From NCBI GenBank assembly GCA_026936325.1, contig JAPTHN010000001.1, positions 137,989,138-138,053,137 of the forward strand: DNA of 64,000 nucleotides, in the 5' to 3' direction. Below are positions 11,543-22,799 of this stretch, one piece after another. The position numbers and the translations under genes were made by a program. Below the pieces are notes generated by a model. The model saw only the letters and a list, made by a program, of their open reading frames with translations, did no database searches and was not told where the DNA came from. How positions within the stretch are numbered: the first letter of the stretch is position 1; every line of letters starts with the position of its first letter. Source of the DNA: Platynereis dumerilii (Eukaryota; Annelida; Polychaeta; Phyllodocida; Nereididae).

Positions 11543-13169
11543 GGGGAGAGGCAGGTTAGTTGAGACGTTTTTCACAAAAGTTGGCCTGCAAGCCAAATGG
11601 AGGATGATATTGAAATGATGAATAGTTTAGATACTGGAGAATAAGATTGTTTGTATATGTGAAGAAAATTGGCTTGATCTTTTTAACGGTTTTTACACCA
11701 GAGGGTGCCAAATTAGGTCATGTCAAACGTATCAACTAACCGTACTGGGCAGGTTAGGGGCCGACCAGACGATAGTTGGGGGGGGGGCTATGGACTTTAC
11801 CCCCGGGACGAACTTTTTTTTTCCTTCGCGACGCGTCGACGAACAATTTATTTCGCATGCGCACTCGTGACAAACTTTTTTATCGGAATTTTAACATTAC
11901 TGTACCCTAGCTACAGGTGGAAACAAACTTTTTTTTTTATTTCCATGTGCTGAACAAACTTTTTTTTTCAGTGTCAAGTGGGAAACAATCTTTTTTTTTC
12001 ACCAAATATCCATAGCCCCCCCCCCAAAGATCATCTGGTCGGCCCCTTAGTTGATACACCTGGTCAGGTTAGTTGATACACCCAACCCAAAGGAAAATCT
12101 AGAGAAATGGTCACATGCTACAGCCTATGTAGGAGGTGCTAAGGTCATAAGGCTTCACCAAGTAACTTCTTGTTCCCGTAGAAGCATTTCTGTTCACGTT
12201 GTGAGTCGAAAGTGATGGTCAACCTCTTGGACCGAAGAGACCTCATGAAGAATTCAGCCGAAGATTCTACTGTACAGTGTTGAGTTGTTTCAAGTGAAGC
12301 CCTGAGTACTGCTTACCATTATTAGTTCCACAAACAAGTCAGGACTGTGATTGTGACTAGGCCACCCAGCAGAACATGTTAAAGCATTGAGCAACTATAA
12401 AGATGGGTCATTCTGACCCCTACTACCATCCCATCACCCTAACTGCCATTTCCACCAAAAAAACCAACTCAGTTTCATTTTGCAGTAATTTAATCAAAGA
12501 GGCTACCACCCTCAAAGAAGCTGAAATCCTCAAAATATTAGACCAAAAAAATTAATTCTTAATACAAGAAATACCAAAGTAAACAATTTTTCTCTGTGTC
12601 GACAGGGAAGTACAAGAATCAGAAGTACCCAAAAATCACTTAATCTATATGTAGGCAGTTATTCTTTGCACAATACAGGTTGTTTCAATTCAATTCCAAA
12701 AATTTTATTTTGAAACATTGGTAGGTCAACTTGACATTATGCAGGTTGGGTTAGTTGATACGTATCAACTAACCCTGCCTGTTCTGTCTCAACTAACCCA
12801 TCCCCGCCATTTTTTCTAAAACATGCTGGACTCGGGACCACATATGAAACTGGGTCATCTTAAATAGCTTATTGGATAACAATTTTTATAAACTTTACCA
12901 AGGTACTAAGTTACTCTGAGTTATCCTTGATCCTTTGCCAGAACAAAAGCATTTACCTGCTGGGCACAATTTCACTCAGAACAGTAATTTTTCTACTTTT
13001 TGGCTTCACTCCTCAACTTTTATTCCGATTTCCTGTTGATTTAAACCTGAAGGAATGTTTTTTCATTCTGCTTCTCAAACACTGCGCAATTTTCTCAAAT
13101 GATCATTTGTGTCACCAGGAGATGGGGCGTATCAACTAACCTTGCGTCTCAACTAACCTGCCTCTCCCC
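11543..13169. mobile_element. GGGGAGA-type TIR element, phrase GGTTAGTTGAGAC
   Basis: The ends GGGGAGAGGCAGGTTAGTTG and the matching complement are flanked by TA (11541-11542 and 13170-13171). The phrase GGTTAGTTGAKAC occurs at the left end, in a cluster near 11728-12080 (split by a nested MITE), in a cluster near 12748-12800, and twice at the right end (13127-13160). No protein is encoded. It belongs with the elements at 25873, 30963, 37317, 43435, 43593, 45267, 50579 and 51438. Confidence 0.8.
11757..12046. mobile_element. Harbinger-like MITE nested in the 11543-13169 element
   Basis: The ends GGGGCCGACCAGACGAT and ATCATCTGGTCGGCCCC are inverted repeats flanked by a 3-bp TTA duplication (11754-11756 and 12047-12049). 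Removing the element and one TTA restores the host phrase GGCAGGTTAGTTGATAC, so this insertion is younger than its host. A 3-bp TTA/TAA target suits PIF/Harbinger. The interior has runs of T and AACTTTTTT words. A larger relative lies at 48092-49046. Confidence 0.8.
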
Positions 13170-13171
13170 TA

Positions 13172-15182
13172 CCCCGGTATTTATCTCCACTGCACATAAA
13201 AACTGTGTTTCCTGACCCTTGGACCTCAAAGTACAATTAAAGGTGATTGTTTTACCAATCAAAATAAATCAAAAGGAGCTCCTTTAAACCTGATTTCAAA
13301 AGAACTTTTTTCCTGAGTGAAATTTCACCGTTTTCAAATTTGGACCCGTATACAGGAGTTAGCTCAGCCATGAGAAAGTCAACAAGGACTTACTTCTATT
13401 TTGTCTCTTGACACGGATTCCCACTTAGAGGCTATTTCTGTACTTCAGGAAAAGGACAATCAACAGCCTAATACAGCCTTTTAGAGCAGCCAGAGCTTGG
13501 TTACTCTTTGCCACAGACACAAGCAGAACACAGCAAGAGTCGATGGTGGCTTTGTTCTTTCCACAAACACGAGCACCTTCTAAATCATTTACGCACATTT
13601 GCTGTGTCAGCTTGTTGACATCAAAGAGTGGCGAGACATGAAGCCACAAATAGAATGGTGCCGTATATCCATAAAAGGCAGACACCTACAGATTCACAAT
13701 GCAGAAGATAATCTATCAGTCTGATAAAAACATAAAATGTCAATACTAAAGTATCGCGTCTGAAAACACAGAATATGAAAAAAGACGGAAATTTGGCTAC
13801 AATGACATTAGTCTTTCCTTTATTATAACAAACAATCAGAGCTTAATTGCTTTGAACAGTGCTTCATACTATTAAGTTATATCATCTCATTTTCGCTTAC
13901 AGTCTGTCACTTTGATATAGACTTAAAGTGGACTGTTGCACTGTGAAAATGGCACTTCGTATGTCATTATGCTTATGGTTTGTCACTTTCATACCAAATA
14001 CTTTCAATGTTTATTTGATTCAAGAAGACTTATCCCTGCTCGTTGGTGACTGCCAAATGAAAGGATTATGCATCCGATTTTCACTCTAAGAATCAGTTAT
14101 GACAAGTCAAATGGCCTTCTATACTAGGCCTAATCAAACAGCCTCTATGTTTCCCATGTTGAAAGTAGAGATGATGACACTTCATCGGCTATCATGCGTC
14201 ACAAAGTGCACTTTTCACATTGAACTGTGGTGAGCTATTCCAGTCACAAACACAATTGAGAAAATAGACAGGAAGAGATACTGAGGATTCATGAGCTATC
14301 TCTGTCCATGAACCCACAAAAGTTCTCGTAAAACAACTGCAACTATTCGCAGCCTTCCAGAAACGCCAGAGTCACAAATAGATTCAGCAGAGACCAAGGG
14401 CATTCAAGGTACATATACGAATGAGCTCTTTTTTTCAGCCGCACACAGCAATGTTGCAGTGATTTTCTCACACCATTTACATTTACCAGACGAATCATGT
14501 ATTGCGAAATAGTGGTGGAACTATTGGGTGTTCTGCAAGTATGCACAGATAAGTAATGAATTTTTTTCAGAGTTTTTGAGTGAATAGGTCTATATAAGCA
14601 TCACACATTAATGGAAAAAAATCGTAACAGTGAAATTGTTTTTGATCCCTTGTATTAAACAATTTAAGTATGCTTGCTTTATGTGCAACATTTTCACCAT
14701 ACCTATGTGGTTTCCAAAATGACCACCACAAAATGGCCACCATTCTTTAATTGTCTGCCGTGACCTTAATGGATATTTCACCAGTTTCACTTAAGAAGTA
14801 GACACTTCAAAATGTGGCAATTTGCTGCCAATAGAGTATTACATGAATGAGGAAACAAGACTTGTTTTGGTATTTTGTGAAATTCGCATTAACTCCAGCA
14901 TTTACAGGACAATGTATCAACGTTCGCTTGGGACCAGCTCAGCTTGCAGGATGTCAATTATTACAGAGTAGGCCTATTTCAGAAGTTTGTTCATTCTGCT
15001 GAGGGGGGGGGGGCAAAATAATCGATTTACAGGAGGGTATGTAAACTTTTAAAAATGTTTAAAATTCAATTAACTGATCAGTAATACCATGGTAATGGTT
15101 TTTGAATTTTTAATGCACACAACGCATTGGAGTTCATTAATTGTTGACCAATATCCTATATTACATTTGAAGGTTTTGACCT
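13172..15182. other. Unassigned sequence
   Basis: No clear gene. A minus-strand frame at 13425-13685 (86 codons, cysteine-containing) follows a possible splice acceptor, a pyrimidine-poor ...CTGTAG at about 13686. It has no recognisable domain and no partner exon I can support. A long G run sits at about 15003. The rest is unremarkable AT-rich DNA. Confidence 0.35.
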
Positions 15183-15318
15183 ATCACCTCCATAGGCGTA
15201 TCGGAGGGGGGGGGGGGGCAGGGGGGGCGATCGCCCCCCCCCCAAAAGTTTGGGAAAGAGTAAGATTCGGGCAAAAAGGCTAAACAAGAACCCAGGGGTT
15301 CAAAATGGAGGTGGTGTG

Positions 15319-16346
15319 CACTGTAAGAAATGACCGTGTTTTTCTGGCTAAAAGAACCGTAAATTTATTGTTATTTTTTCAGTATTTTTTTAAAACAGAC
15401 TTTGTCTGTGATTTTACAGTTCTTTGCCAGTTACAAAATGGCTCCAAGATAAATTTACTGCAACATGTCATTTAACATTCAGTTCACGTTAATGAACAAT
15501 TACTTCAACCGTTAATTTACTGGCAACTTGTAATATGCAGACAAAACACATGGAACATGTGGTGCCATCTATAACATATGCTTTACACAGCTGTTAATCA
15601 AACTTAATTTATAACTTATCTGAAGGTAAGGGAACATCCTCATTCATATGATCTTAAAGATGCTGTCATTATGCAAAAGTTGTTATATTTATATATGACA
15701 TTGACATTTGTGTGAGTCTTATGATGTGATCTAAAGAATGACACTATTAAAACCAAAATAACCCAGGCGCAGTCTGCATCAACACAACATACTTCGAGAA
15801 ACTTGACACCTGGTTCTCTTGGAAAATATCCATCAATTTTATGGTTTGTGAGGAAACGTGTGCGAATTAATTGCTGGGTATAATTGATGGGCTTACTTCC
15901 CTGCTGTTGAGCAAGAGATGAGCAAGGCCGAGCCTGGAGTCAGTGGCTGTCTCACTCTCTCAGCTGATTCCAGCTTCGGTACATCCCTACAGCTATGCGA
16001 CAGTTAAATCACATGCTTAGTCGGTTGTTTCACACTTGTGCAATAAGTAAGAATAACACATACTATCCGTATTTTAACAGTAGATTATACAGCTCCTTGC
16101 ATTCTTTACATTCTATGATTGACAGTTGATATAACTGTAAAATATACTTTAAATAAACTGTTTTATATATGTACATTATACCGTAATATCACTTTGTTGA
16201 ATCTGCAAAATTACAGTTCAATGTACCAATCTGCGTTTTACGGTTCATTGTCCTGTTCAGGTTTATTAGTACTTTTACAGTTCTTAGACCTGGAACAAAG
16301 TTGCCAGTTAATTTAACTGTAAAATTTAACGGGAATTTTTTGCAGT
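15319..16346. mobile_element. CACTG-ended TIR element nested in the hAT-like element
   Basis: The left end CACTGTAAGAAATGACCGT and right end ACGGGAATTTTTTGCAGTG are imperfect inverted repeats. Subterminal words GTTTTACAGT and TGCCAGTTA recur in both halves. The flanks TGGTGTG (before) and TGGTGTC (after) look like a target duplication of about 7-8 bp, which fits hAT. There is no coding potential. Confidence 0.65.
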
Positions 16347-16419
16347 GTGGTGTCTACGTTCGCATCCCCTGAATCCAGCAGATCATTTGTATTGCACTGC
16401 CCTAACTATTCAGACAGGT

Positions 16420-17012
16420 ATTTTCAGATATATAGATAGATAGATAGACAAACAGATAGATAGCTAGATGGATAGATATGGTATGCACCAGTGCAGCCAT
16501 TTAAGAGGAGTGGATGAACACAGGTTGATCAATGAGATGGTAGATACAGTCAGAGTTGTCTACACGTTGCACGTTTGCCCTTTTTGAAAATGATTGAAAG
16601 AGACAATGATTTAACATGTCCTCTGAATGACCCCCACCTGGGACTTTTTTTTATCTTAATAGTTGAAATTTGTAGAGGTTTATAGTCAACCAAATGACAT
16701 TGAACAACTCTGTGAGACATAAAAATATTGAGAGTAAACTGAAAATATTCCAAATTGACTGACCCAGGTTTGAACCAAGGCAAAGCCGCAAGGAAAGATC
16801 CTCAGCAGTGGACTGAAAGTATGTGGCAACCCAGTGGTTAAAGTAGCTGCCGGATTGACAGGTTTGTAGACCAGCATATAAGTGACGATAGATTGACAGA
16901 TAGATAGATATGGCAAGTGCAGCCCTCTAAGTGCAGCTCTGGGCGCTCACGAGGGTTGATTGATGAGATGGGATAGAGAGCGGGAGTCCTCAACATGCTA
17001 CACATTTACCCA
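16420..17012. repeat. GATA microsatellite and a duplicated SINE-like segment of about 110 bp
   Basis: GATA-rich runs at 16430-16480 and 16885-16912 are each followed by a related segment of about 105 bp (16478-16585 and 16907-17012). The shared features are GTGCAGCC, GGTTGATnnATGAGATGG and a final TTTACCC/TTTGCCC. Between them, CCCAGTGGTTAAAGTAGCTG resembles a tRNA A box. This is probably two decayed SINEs with GATA tails. Confidence 0.4.
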
Positions 17013-17154
17013 ATTTAAGTAATCCTACATACCACTACCAGATAACTTGCAGACTGCCAACATTTAAATTACTAACTCAATCTATCAATCTAGACTTTGT
17101 AAAGAGCTGAAATCATGTGAAATCCCATGTCAGATTTGCACGGATTATTGGACA

Positions 17155-17360
17155 GATAGATGGACGACTGAGGCTTTAAGTCCTTTATTTATGCAGGCCA
17201 ATTAGGACAGGAGGAGGACATGGCGATGAAGCAAAGGATGATTGAAACTACTGTCCAACAAAAGTAAAGGTGACCTCGCCAATGTGGGATTCAAATCAAG
17301 GACCAAGTGATTGGCAACCCAGTGCATTGCCAACTGGGCTAACTCTACCCCCTTCCGAAC
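17155..17360 (-). mobile_element. tRNA-derived SINE, old copy
   Basis: On the minus strand an A-box-like TTAGCCCAGTTGGCAATG is followed about 40 bp on by a decayed B box (CTTGATTTGAATCCC), then a tail with TCCTGTCCTAATTGGC. It is the same family as the better preserved copy at 32454-32670, sharing GATTGAAAC, TTAGGACAGGAG and the GGACTTAAAGCC / GGACGTAAAGCC block. Substitutions in both boxes suggest it is inactive. Confidence 0.6.
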
Positions 17361-18540
17361 GTGTTGAGCCGTGTCACAAATTGCAACACAAGAACCAAAT
17401 TGCGATCTATTGCTCATGCTTACCAAACCCTTTTGATAAATCTGGGTAATCTATTATATTTTTGCACCAACAATTTCATTCTGCATTAATCTTTTCACAA
17501 ATGACCAATAAAGAAGTTTTGTCTTTGTCTTATCCCACTAATCAGTATAAGCTATTTACTTTATCTCTTAAATCTATCCATATAATTCGTGAAATCTATC
17601 TAATCCATAAAATTCATACATGAAAGCAATCCTTCTTTATCTATGTAACTATCTATCTATGTATTCTTCTATAGATATATATTTCTATCTTCCTAATCTA
17701 TCTTGCTATCTATCTTTCTATCTTTCTGTCTCTATCTCTTTCCATCTATCTACCGGTATTTACCTATTCATTTATTTAGCTAGCAATCTATCAATGTATA
17801 TTAATTTAGCCCTATCCATAAATACACTCATCCCTAAATTTCATTGAAATAGTAGGAATTTACATATATAACTGTTGAAATCTGATGTCCTGTGACCTAG
17901 TATTATGATAACATAAATTCCCAAGTCAGCAAACTGACCAATACACATCCAAATGTCCCCATGACATAGTTCCAGATCATCTCATTTGCATACACAAAAC
18001 CCAATACACATAACTTTCAAAATGGTGGACAGCTCATTTGCATACACAGAACACAATACACATTATTTTCAAAATGGTGGACTGCAACACCAAAAAAAAA
18101 ACTCCAAACAAAAAACTGATAAAAGGAGTACTTAGAATTATATATAATTATTGGAGATCAATACAAGTAGGCTGCAATAAGAGCCCTGCTGCCCCTGCAT
18201 CGCTAGTTGTGGGCATTTTAACAATTCAGAGATTATTCGAAATATGAAAAGAGTTATTCCAGATTTTCTTCTCCAAATTTTGAATTTCCCGCCTAAAGTT
18301 TACCCACTCTCTTACCCCCCTTCCTCACCAACTACATAAATGGCGGTGTGTAAACACCTCCATTAAAAATTGGGGCAAATGATTAAATGAAAACTACTGA
18401 AAATTAATGATTTCCAGGCAATTTAATTTGAAATGTTTATAAATTAAAATTGTGAAATTCGGGCAAATGTCGCTCGCCCCCCCAAAAATGGCGCGCGCCG
18501 TACGCCTATGATCACCTCTATAGATCAGTCTATTCATGTG

Positions 18541-19087
18541 GTGGTGGTTCTAGTGGTGGTGGTTGTAGTAGTAGTAGTGTACTTTTCCGTGGATTCCGAA
18601 GATGGAGGCATGGGTCAAATATTTACATTCAATACTTCAACTTCACCTCTCATACTAATTGTATCCATTTCATAAATACAAGAAGTTCTTTACTTCCCTG
18701 TGTAACGGGAAATTCTAGTTGCACACATTTTCATAAAAATACAGAAATTGGTAATTTTGCACAAGGGTTCACATACTTCAGGCACAGCTGTGAATGTTAC
18801 TAAAATTATCTGGCCAGGCAAAATAACAAACTTGTTAAAAAGAAAACCATTAAAATAATGATTTGACAAATATTTATCTTCTATAAATCGAATTAGAAAA
18901 CAATACGAAACACAAATAAAGAAACAAAGATGTTATCGATGTACAAATCAAGCAAATCACTAGAAAAGCTCTAGAAATGAAGTCCATAACAAACACAGTA
19001 AATTTTGTAATGTAATAATGACAGTCAATGACATCCTACTAATAGCAATGACGGCAAAGAAAATGTAACACGGCACAGAATCCAACA
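18541..19087. other. Trinucleotide repeats and 3' flank of KCTD-like gene A
   Basis: A GGT/AGT-rich simple repeat lies at 18541-18580. The rest is the 3' flank of the minus-strand gene A. From about 18800 it resembles the 3' flank of gene B (24290 onward), including TTATCTGGCCAG. This shows the two loci were duplicated together with their downstream DNA. Confidence 0.5.
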
Positions 19088-19090
19088 CAT

Positions 19091-19096
19091 TTTATT
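19091..19096 (-). terminator. Candidate poly(A) signal of KCTD-like gene A
   Basis: Minus-strand AATAAA about 270 bp downstream of the stop codon of the 19370-20182 gene. It is a plausible polyadenylation signal, but six-base matches are common in AT-rich DNA. Confidence 0.3.
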
Positions 19097-19369
19097 ACAA
19101 AACACCGAGAGAACAATACTAATATCCATAAAGTTATCTTATCTAAAGTTAACTTCCAAACAGATCTCAACGCTACTTAGGCCTATTATATAATAATCAT
19201 TGCAATCCATGAAAGCATCTTTTATAAATTTGTCTTTGAAATGATGTATCGTGCCAAGATGCATAATTTCTCAAATAAGTGAAACAAATAGAAGAGTTAA
19301 CAAACTATTAACTCCTTGGATAAAATAAGTTTATAGAGTCATGAATTAAGTCCACAACTTTTTTGTATG

Positions 19370-20182
19370 TTACTCACAGATTGAATCACTTGAGGGCAAA
19401 CCCCATAGGCCTACATATCGATGAATAGTACAAAATTTTTCTGGACGGTCGTCAACAGTGGTACTGATTAGTTTCCAATTCTTGCGATACAAGTATTCAA
19501 CAATCGTCATTTTGGTCAAGAAATCCCTTTCAAGGTTCACTATTGTATAACTGGGCAGCTGATCCGGGTTTCTCTCAGGTATATCTCTGTACAATCCTTC
19601 TTGGATTGAGGCCCTAATAGAACCTGAAGGGGACAAATTATCGATCACCAGACTCGACCCCTTCAAGAGAAGTCCCCTACGGCCCTCAACAGGAAATATA
19701 GCACCATACTCATCTTCATCAAATTCTACATCATCACCAAGATAAACGTCTTCGCGCCTTTTGCGCAATGCTGAAACGTTCATGAATTCAATGTCAACCA
19801 TTTCGAAATGTTGAACAACTTTCTCATCCTTCTTTCTTCTCTCTTCCAACTTTTTATTCACAATAACGACAAGTTCGGGAATTTGAAAAAAGTCAGCCTC
19901 GGACTTGAGCAATTCAAGACTGTCGAATCCATCGGGCAAACACAACTGACGACTTCGCATGAAATCCAGGATCAACTCGAAAATTTTTCCATTACGGTCT
20001 ATGAAAGGGTTGCCATCTTTATCCTTCATAGCTGACACATGTCGTCCACTGAACATCGCTCCCAACATTGAGTCAGGAAATTTGAGAATCGTATGGAGGG
20101 TTGTCGTGTGGAGAAAACCACCAACGTTAAGAGTGATCAGATGATCAGGGGCATTCGGTAAAACCTCTTCAGACACCTCCAT
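19370..20182 (-). CDS. KCTD-like BTB/POZ protein A (270 aa)
   Basis: The protein has an N-terminal BTB/T1-type (K+-channel tetramerisation) domain at about residues 14-110, shown by LNVGG (18-22), PDSMLGAMFSGR, FIDRNGKIFELILDF and ADFFQIPELV. A short charged helix follows (about 108-120), then an acidic linker and a C-terminal part with SYTIVNLERDFLTKMTIVEY and FCTIHRYV. The BTB is closest in style to KCTD6/KCTD21. Such proteins usually form oligomers and act as cullin-3 adaptors or bind G-protein subunits; the role here is unknown. The ATG lies 7 bases after a splice acceptor (TTTTTTTTTTTTCAG; exon starts at 20188), so the coding part is one exon with a 5' UTR exon upstream. It is a close paralog of the 24904-25779 gene. 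Confidence 0.9.
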   Translation of the reverse strand: MEVSEEVLPNAPDHLITLNVGGFLHTTTLHTILKFPDSMLGAMFSGRHVSAMKDKDGNPFIDRNGKIFELILDFMRSRQLCLPDGFDSLELLKSEADFFQIPELVVIVNKKLEERRKKDEKVVQHFEMVDIEFMNVSALRKRREDVYLGDDVEFDEDEYGAIFPVEGRRGLLLKGSSLVIDNLSPSGSIRASIQEGLYRDIPERNPDQLPSYTIVNLERDFLTKMTIVEYLYRKNWKLISTTVDDRPEKFCTIHRYVGLWGLPSSDSICE

Positions 20183-20339
20183 GGTTTCCTGAAAAAAAAA
20201 AAATTAATGAAATATAACTACAGTAAAGTACAATTTTCAAAAAAACGTAATGTCAGTTCAGTCTTGCAATGTTAGGCCTGGGAGCAACAATGTTGCCTAG
20301 TTATAGGTTAAGCACACATTATTGCTTTTATAGTGACAT

Positions 20340-20490
20340 TCGCTCATCTAGATGAGATGAGCAATTCCTGCTCTCTTCCAATAAAAAGCCTTTCAAGGCT
20401 CTCGCTGTTTCATAAAGTTCCCCCAATATGCCAGACAGAGGAATCGCTGTTGAACCAGACGTAGTGGGATTTACAAGATGTATTGAAGAT
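20340..20490 (-). other. Duplicated upstream block of KCTD-like gene A
   Basis: This block matches 26950-27100 upstream of gene B. Both have AAGGCTCTCNCTGTTTCRTAAAG and ATATGCCAGACAGAGGAATC in the same order, then GTGRGATTTACAAGAT. It has a short minus-strand frame that is not kept in the other copy, so I read it as conserved non-coding or intronic sequence carried along by the duplication. Confidence 0.55.
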
Positions 20491-20492
20491 AA

Positions 20493-21735
20493 GCATGGTA
20501 CCCGTGAGAATTCGCATGGTGAGAGTAAGAATAGGAAACGTTTTACAGAACTATCAAAGGAAGTCATTGACTATTAACTACAGACAATTAAAGGGCCAGT
20601 CTTTCAATACAGTGGCCCCCACTCCCTCCGTCCATTGGAGTCCAGGGAAAACAGAACAACAACCAAAATATTGAAGAAGATTGATAGAGGTGCATAATTG
20701 ACTAATGAGTGCTGTGGTATAATAGGAACAGTTAGAGAAACCACACCCACTTATGGTTGTTGTAGGACGTAAAATAGTGTTGCTTGCAAATTTTTAGTTT
20801 TGGGCATTGAGTAGTTTTGGAGGAGTAGCGTACAGCATCCATGAATTAAGGGTACTAGCAAGCATAGTACCCGTGAGAATTCGCATGGTGAGAATAAGAA
20901 CTTGGAAACCAAGTAATTGACTATTAGCTGCAGACAAGGGTCGGGCTTTCAAGACAGTGGCCCCTCCCTCCCTCCATTGGAGTCCAGGGAAAACAGAACA
21001 ACCACAAGTATATTTGAGAAGTTTGGCAGCTATTGATAGTCGTGCATAAGTGATTAATAGATGCAGTGGTATATAATATGAACAGTTAGAGAAACCACAG
21101 GCACTTATGGTTGTTGTAAGACGTAAAATAGTGTTGCTTGCAAATTTTTAGTTGTGGGCATTGAGTAGTTTAGGAGGAGTAGCGTAAAGCATCCATGAAT
21201 TAAGGGTAAGCAAGCATAGTACCCGTGAGAATTTGCACGGTGATAGTAAGAATGGCAGGAGGGAGACCTTGAGATAAAACAGTGCCCAAGATGAAATAGG
21301 AAACATTTTACAGAACTTTAAAACCAAGTAATTGAGTATTTATTAACTACAGACAAGGGTCAGTCTTTCAAGACAGTGGCCCCTCCCTCCCTCGATAGGA
21401 GTCCAGGGAAAACAGAACAACTACCCTGTCAGCGTGCCTCGGCGGTCCAACGTCGGCCTGGTGTCGGTCCGATGTCAGCAGCATCGGACCAGCTTTGGGC
21501 CGACGTTGGTCCGCCGAGGCACGCTGATAGGGTACTACTATATTTGAGAAGATTGATAGCTGTTGATAGTCGTGCATAAATTATGAATAGGTGCAGTGGT
21601 ATAATATGAATAGTTTGAGAGACGACACCCACTTATGGTTGTTGTAAGAGGTGAAATAGTGATGCTTGCAAATTTTTAGGTGTGGGCATTGAGTAGTTTG
21701 GGAGGAGTAGCGTAAAGCATCCATGAATTAAGGGT
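20493..21735. repeat. About 360-bp tandem repeat, 3 units
   Basis: Units start near 20493, 20863 and 21214 with GTACCCGTGAGAATTCGCAT. They contain TTGGAGTCCAGGGAAAACAG and end with CATCCATGAATTAAGGGT. The third unit is longer because a 109-bp foldback MITE (21424-21532) is inserted in it. The array is upstream of gene A and has no counterpart upstream of gene B, so it expanded after the gene duplication. Confidence 0.85.
21424..21532. mobile_element. 109-bp foldback MITE, copy 1
   Basis: It is a near-perfect palindrome starting CCCTGTCAGCGTGCCTCGGC and ending with the complement, with CCAACGTCGGCC and GGTCCGATG mirrored inside. TA lies on both sides (21422-21423 and 21533-21534). It sits inside one unit of a tandem repeat whose other two units lack it. 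A second copy is at 61177-61285. Confidence 0.85.
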
Positions 21736-21846
21736 ATGATGATGATGATGATGATACAAGGTTGGTGCTTGCAATGAATGCTTTATTAATCACAGGTATA
21801 CGACACCCATTGTCACCCAAGGTATTGTATATTATTATTTACTCAC

Positions 21847-21945
21847 ATGGTAGCTTTAATTTTCTTTCAAGCATATCCACACCATTCCACAGCCTTAGAA
21901 CTGCTACAGTGCAGCAAAAAGTACAAAGGTGCAATCTTCTTATAA
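21847..21945 (-). other. Candidate 5' UTR exon of KCTD-like gene A
   Basis: A minus-strand segment conserved with 27196-27275 (CTGCACTGTAGCA..., AAATTAAAGCTACCAT) ends at a consensus splice donor GTGAGTAA in both loci. It has no conserved reading frame, so a 5' UTR exon is the simplest reading. Its last two bases, AT, joined to the G that opens the coding exon would make an ATG. In gene A that ATG is 8 bases before the main ATG, out of frame; in gene B it is 9 bases before and in frame. The start of the exon is not known. Confidence 0.4.
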
Positions 21946-22194
21946 TAACCCAGCTTCGTAAACTGCAGAAAATGGCCTTGGTTGACAAGGACTTTGTTGC
22001 CCTTTTTCTCTGTCCCTTTCACTCCCAAAGACCAACTATGGCTATCCAGCTCATTCCACAACTTTCTAACACGTCCCAGGTGGGTTCATTCTTACCTCCT
22101 CTTCAAAATATTCATGTAAGAATCATTCCAAAATCATAAAATCATGTTTATTTCCATGTAAACAAACATGCAGTTTAAGAATATCTCACAAGAG

Positions 22195-22735
22195 GGAGTC
22201 AGCTCCTCCTCCTGCGATGGGTGTCAGTGCCTCCTCCTGTCAGTGAGGGTCAGTGCCCCCCTTCTGCCCATGGGGTCTGTGCCCCCCTTCCAGAGGGTTC
22301 CTCAAAGTCAAGTTCAGTGCCCCTCTATGAGTGCGAGTCAGTGCTCCCCTCTTGCAGATGGTGGTCAGTGCCCCCCTCCTGCCTATGGGGGTCAGTGCCC
22401 CCCTTCCAGAGGGTTCAGCACCTAAAAGTCAGTGTAGTGCCCCTCTCCTACAAGTGGGAGCCAGTGCCCCCTCCGACAGATGGGGGGGGTCAGCACCCCC
22501 TCCCACCAATGGGTTTCAGTGCCCTCCTTCCACAGGGTTCAGAATCTACTCAAAAGTCAGCATCAGTGCCCTCTCCTACAAGTGGGAGTCAGTACCCCCC
22601 TCCTGCAGATGGGGGGTCAGTGCCCCCTACTGCCAATGGAGGTCAGTGCCCCCCTTCCACAGGGTTCAGCCTACTACAAGTCAGGGTCAGTGCCCCTCTC
22701 CTACAAGTCTCCCTCCTACAGGTTGTCGTCAATGC
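22195..22735. repeat. Pyrimidine-rich minisatellite (TCAGTGCCCCCCTCCTGC)
   Basis: Degenerate units of about 30-60 bp alternate GTCAGTGCCCCCC with TCCTRCARRTGGG. Frames are open in three registers because the unit lacks stops. The resulting Ser/Pro-rich peptides share no preferred frame, so I do not call a gene. Confidence 0.8.
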
Positions 22736-22799
22736 CCTCAAATATCTTTTAATGTCTTCTTCTTCCTTGCATAATTTCAAATGTGTAGGTCTACAAATG

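Larger units (their letters stand above)
15191..18510. mobile_element. hAT-like element, 8-bp TSD ATCACCTC, with nested insertion
   Basis: A perfect 8-bp duplication, ATCACCTC (15183-15190 and 18511-18518), flanks ends CATAGGCGTATCGGAGGGGG and, as complement on the right, CATAGGCGTACGGCGCGCGC. Just inside both ends are C/G runs and a shared GATTCGGGCAAA-like block. The 3.3-kb interior has no transposase frame. It holds a nested CACTG-ended element (15319-16346), GATA-type microsatellites and SINE-like pieces. Confidence 0.85.

Noticed and set aside
13425-13685. Minus-strand 86-codon frame as an exon
   Set aside because: The acceptor is poor, no partner exon is visible and there is no known domain; kept only as a remark.
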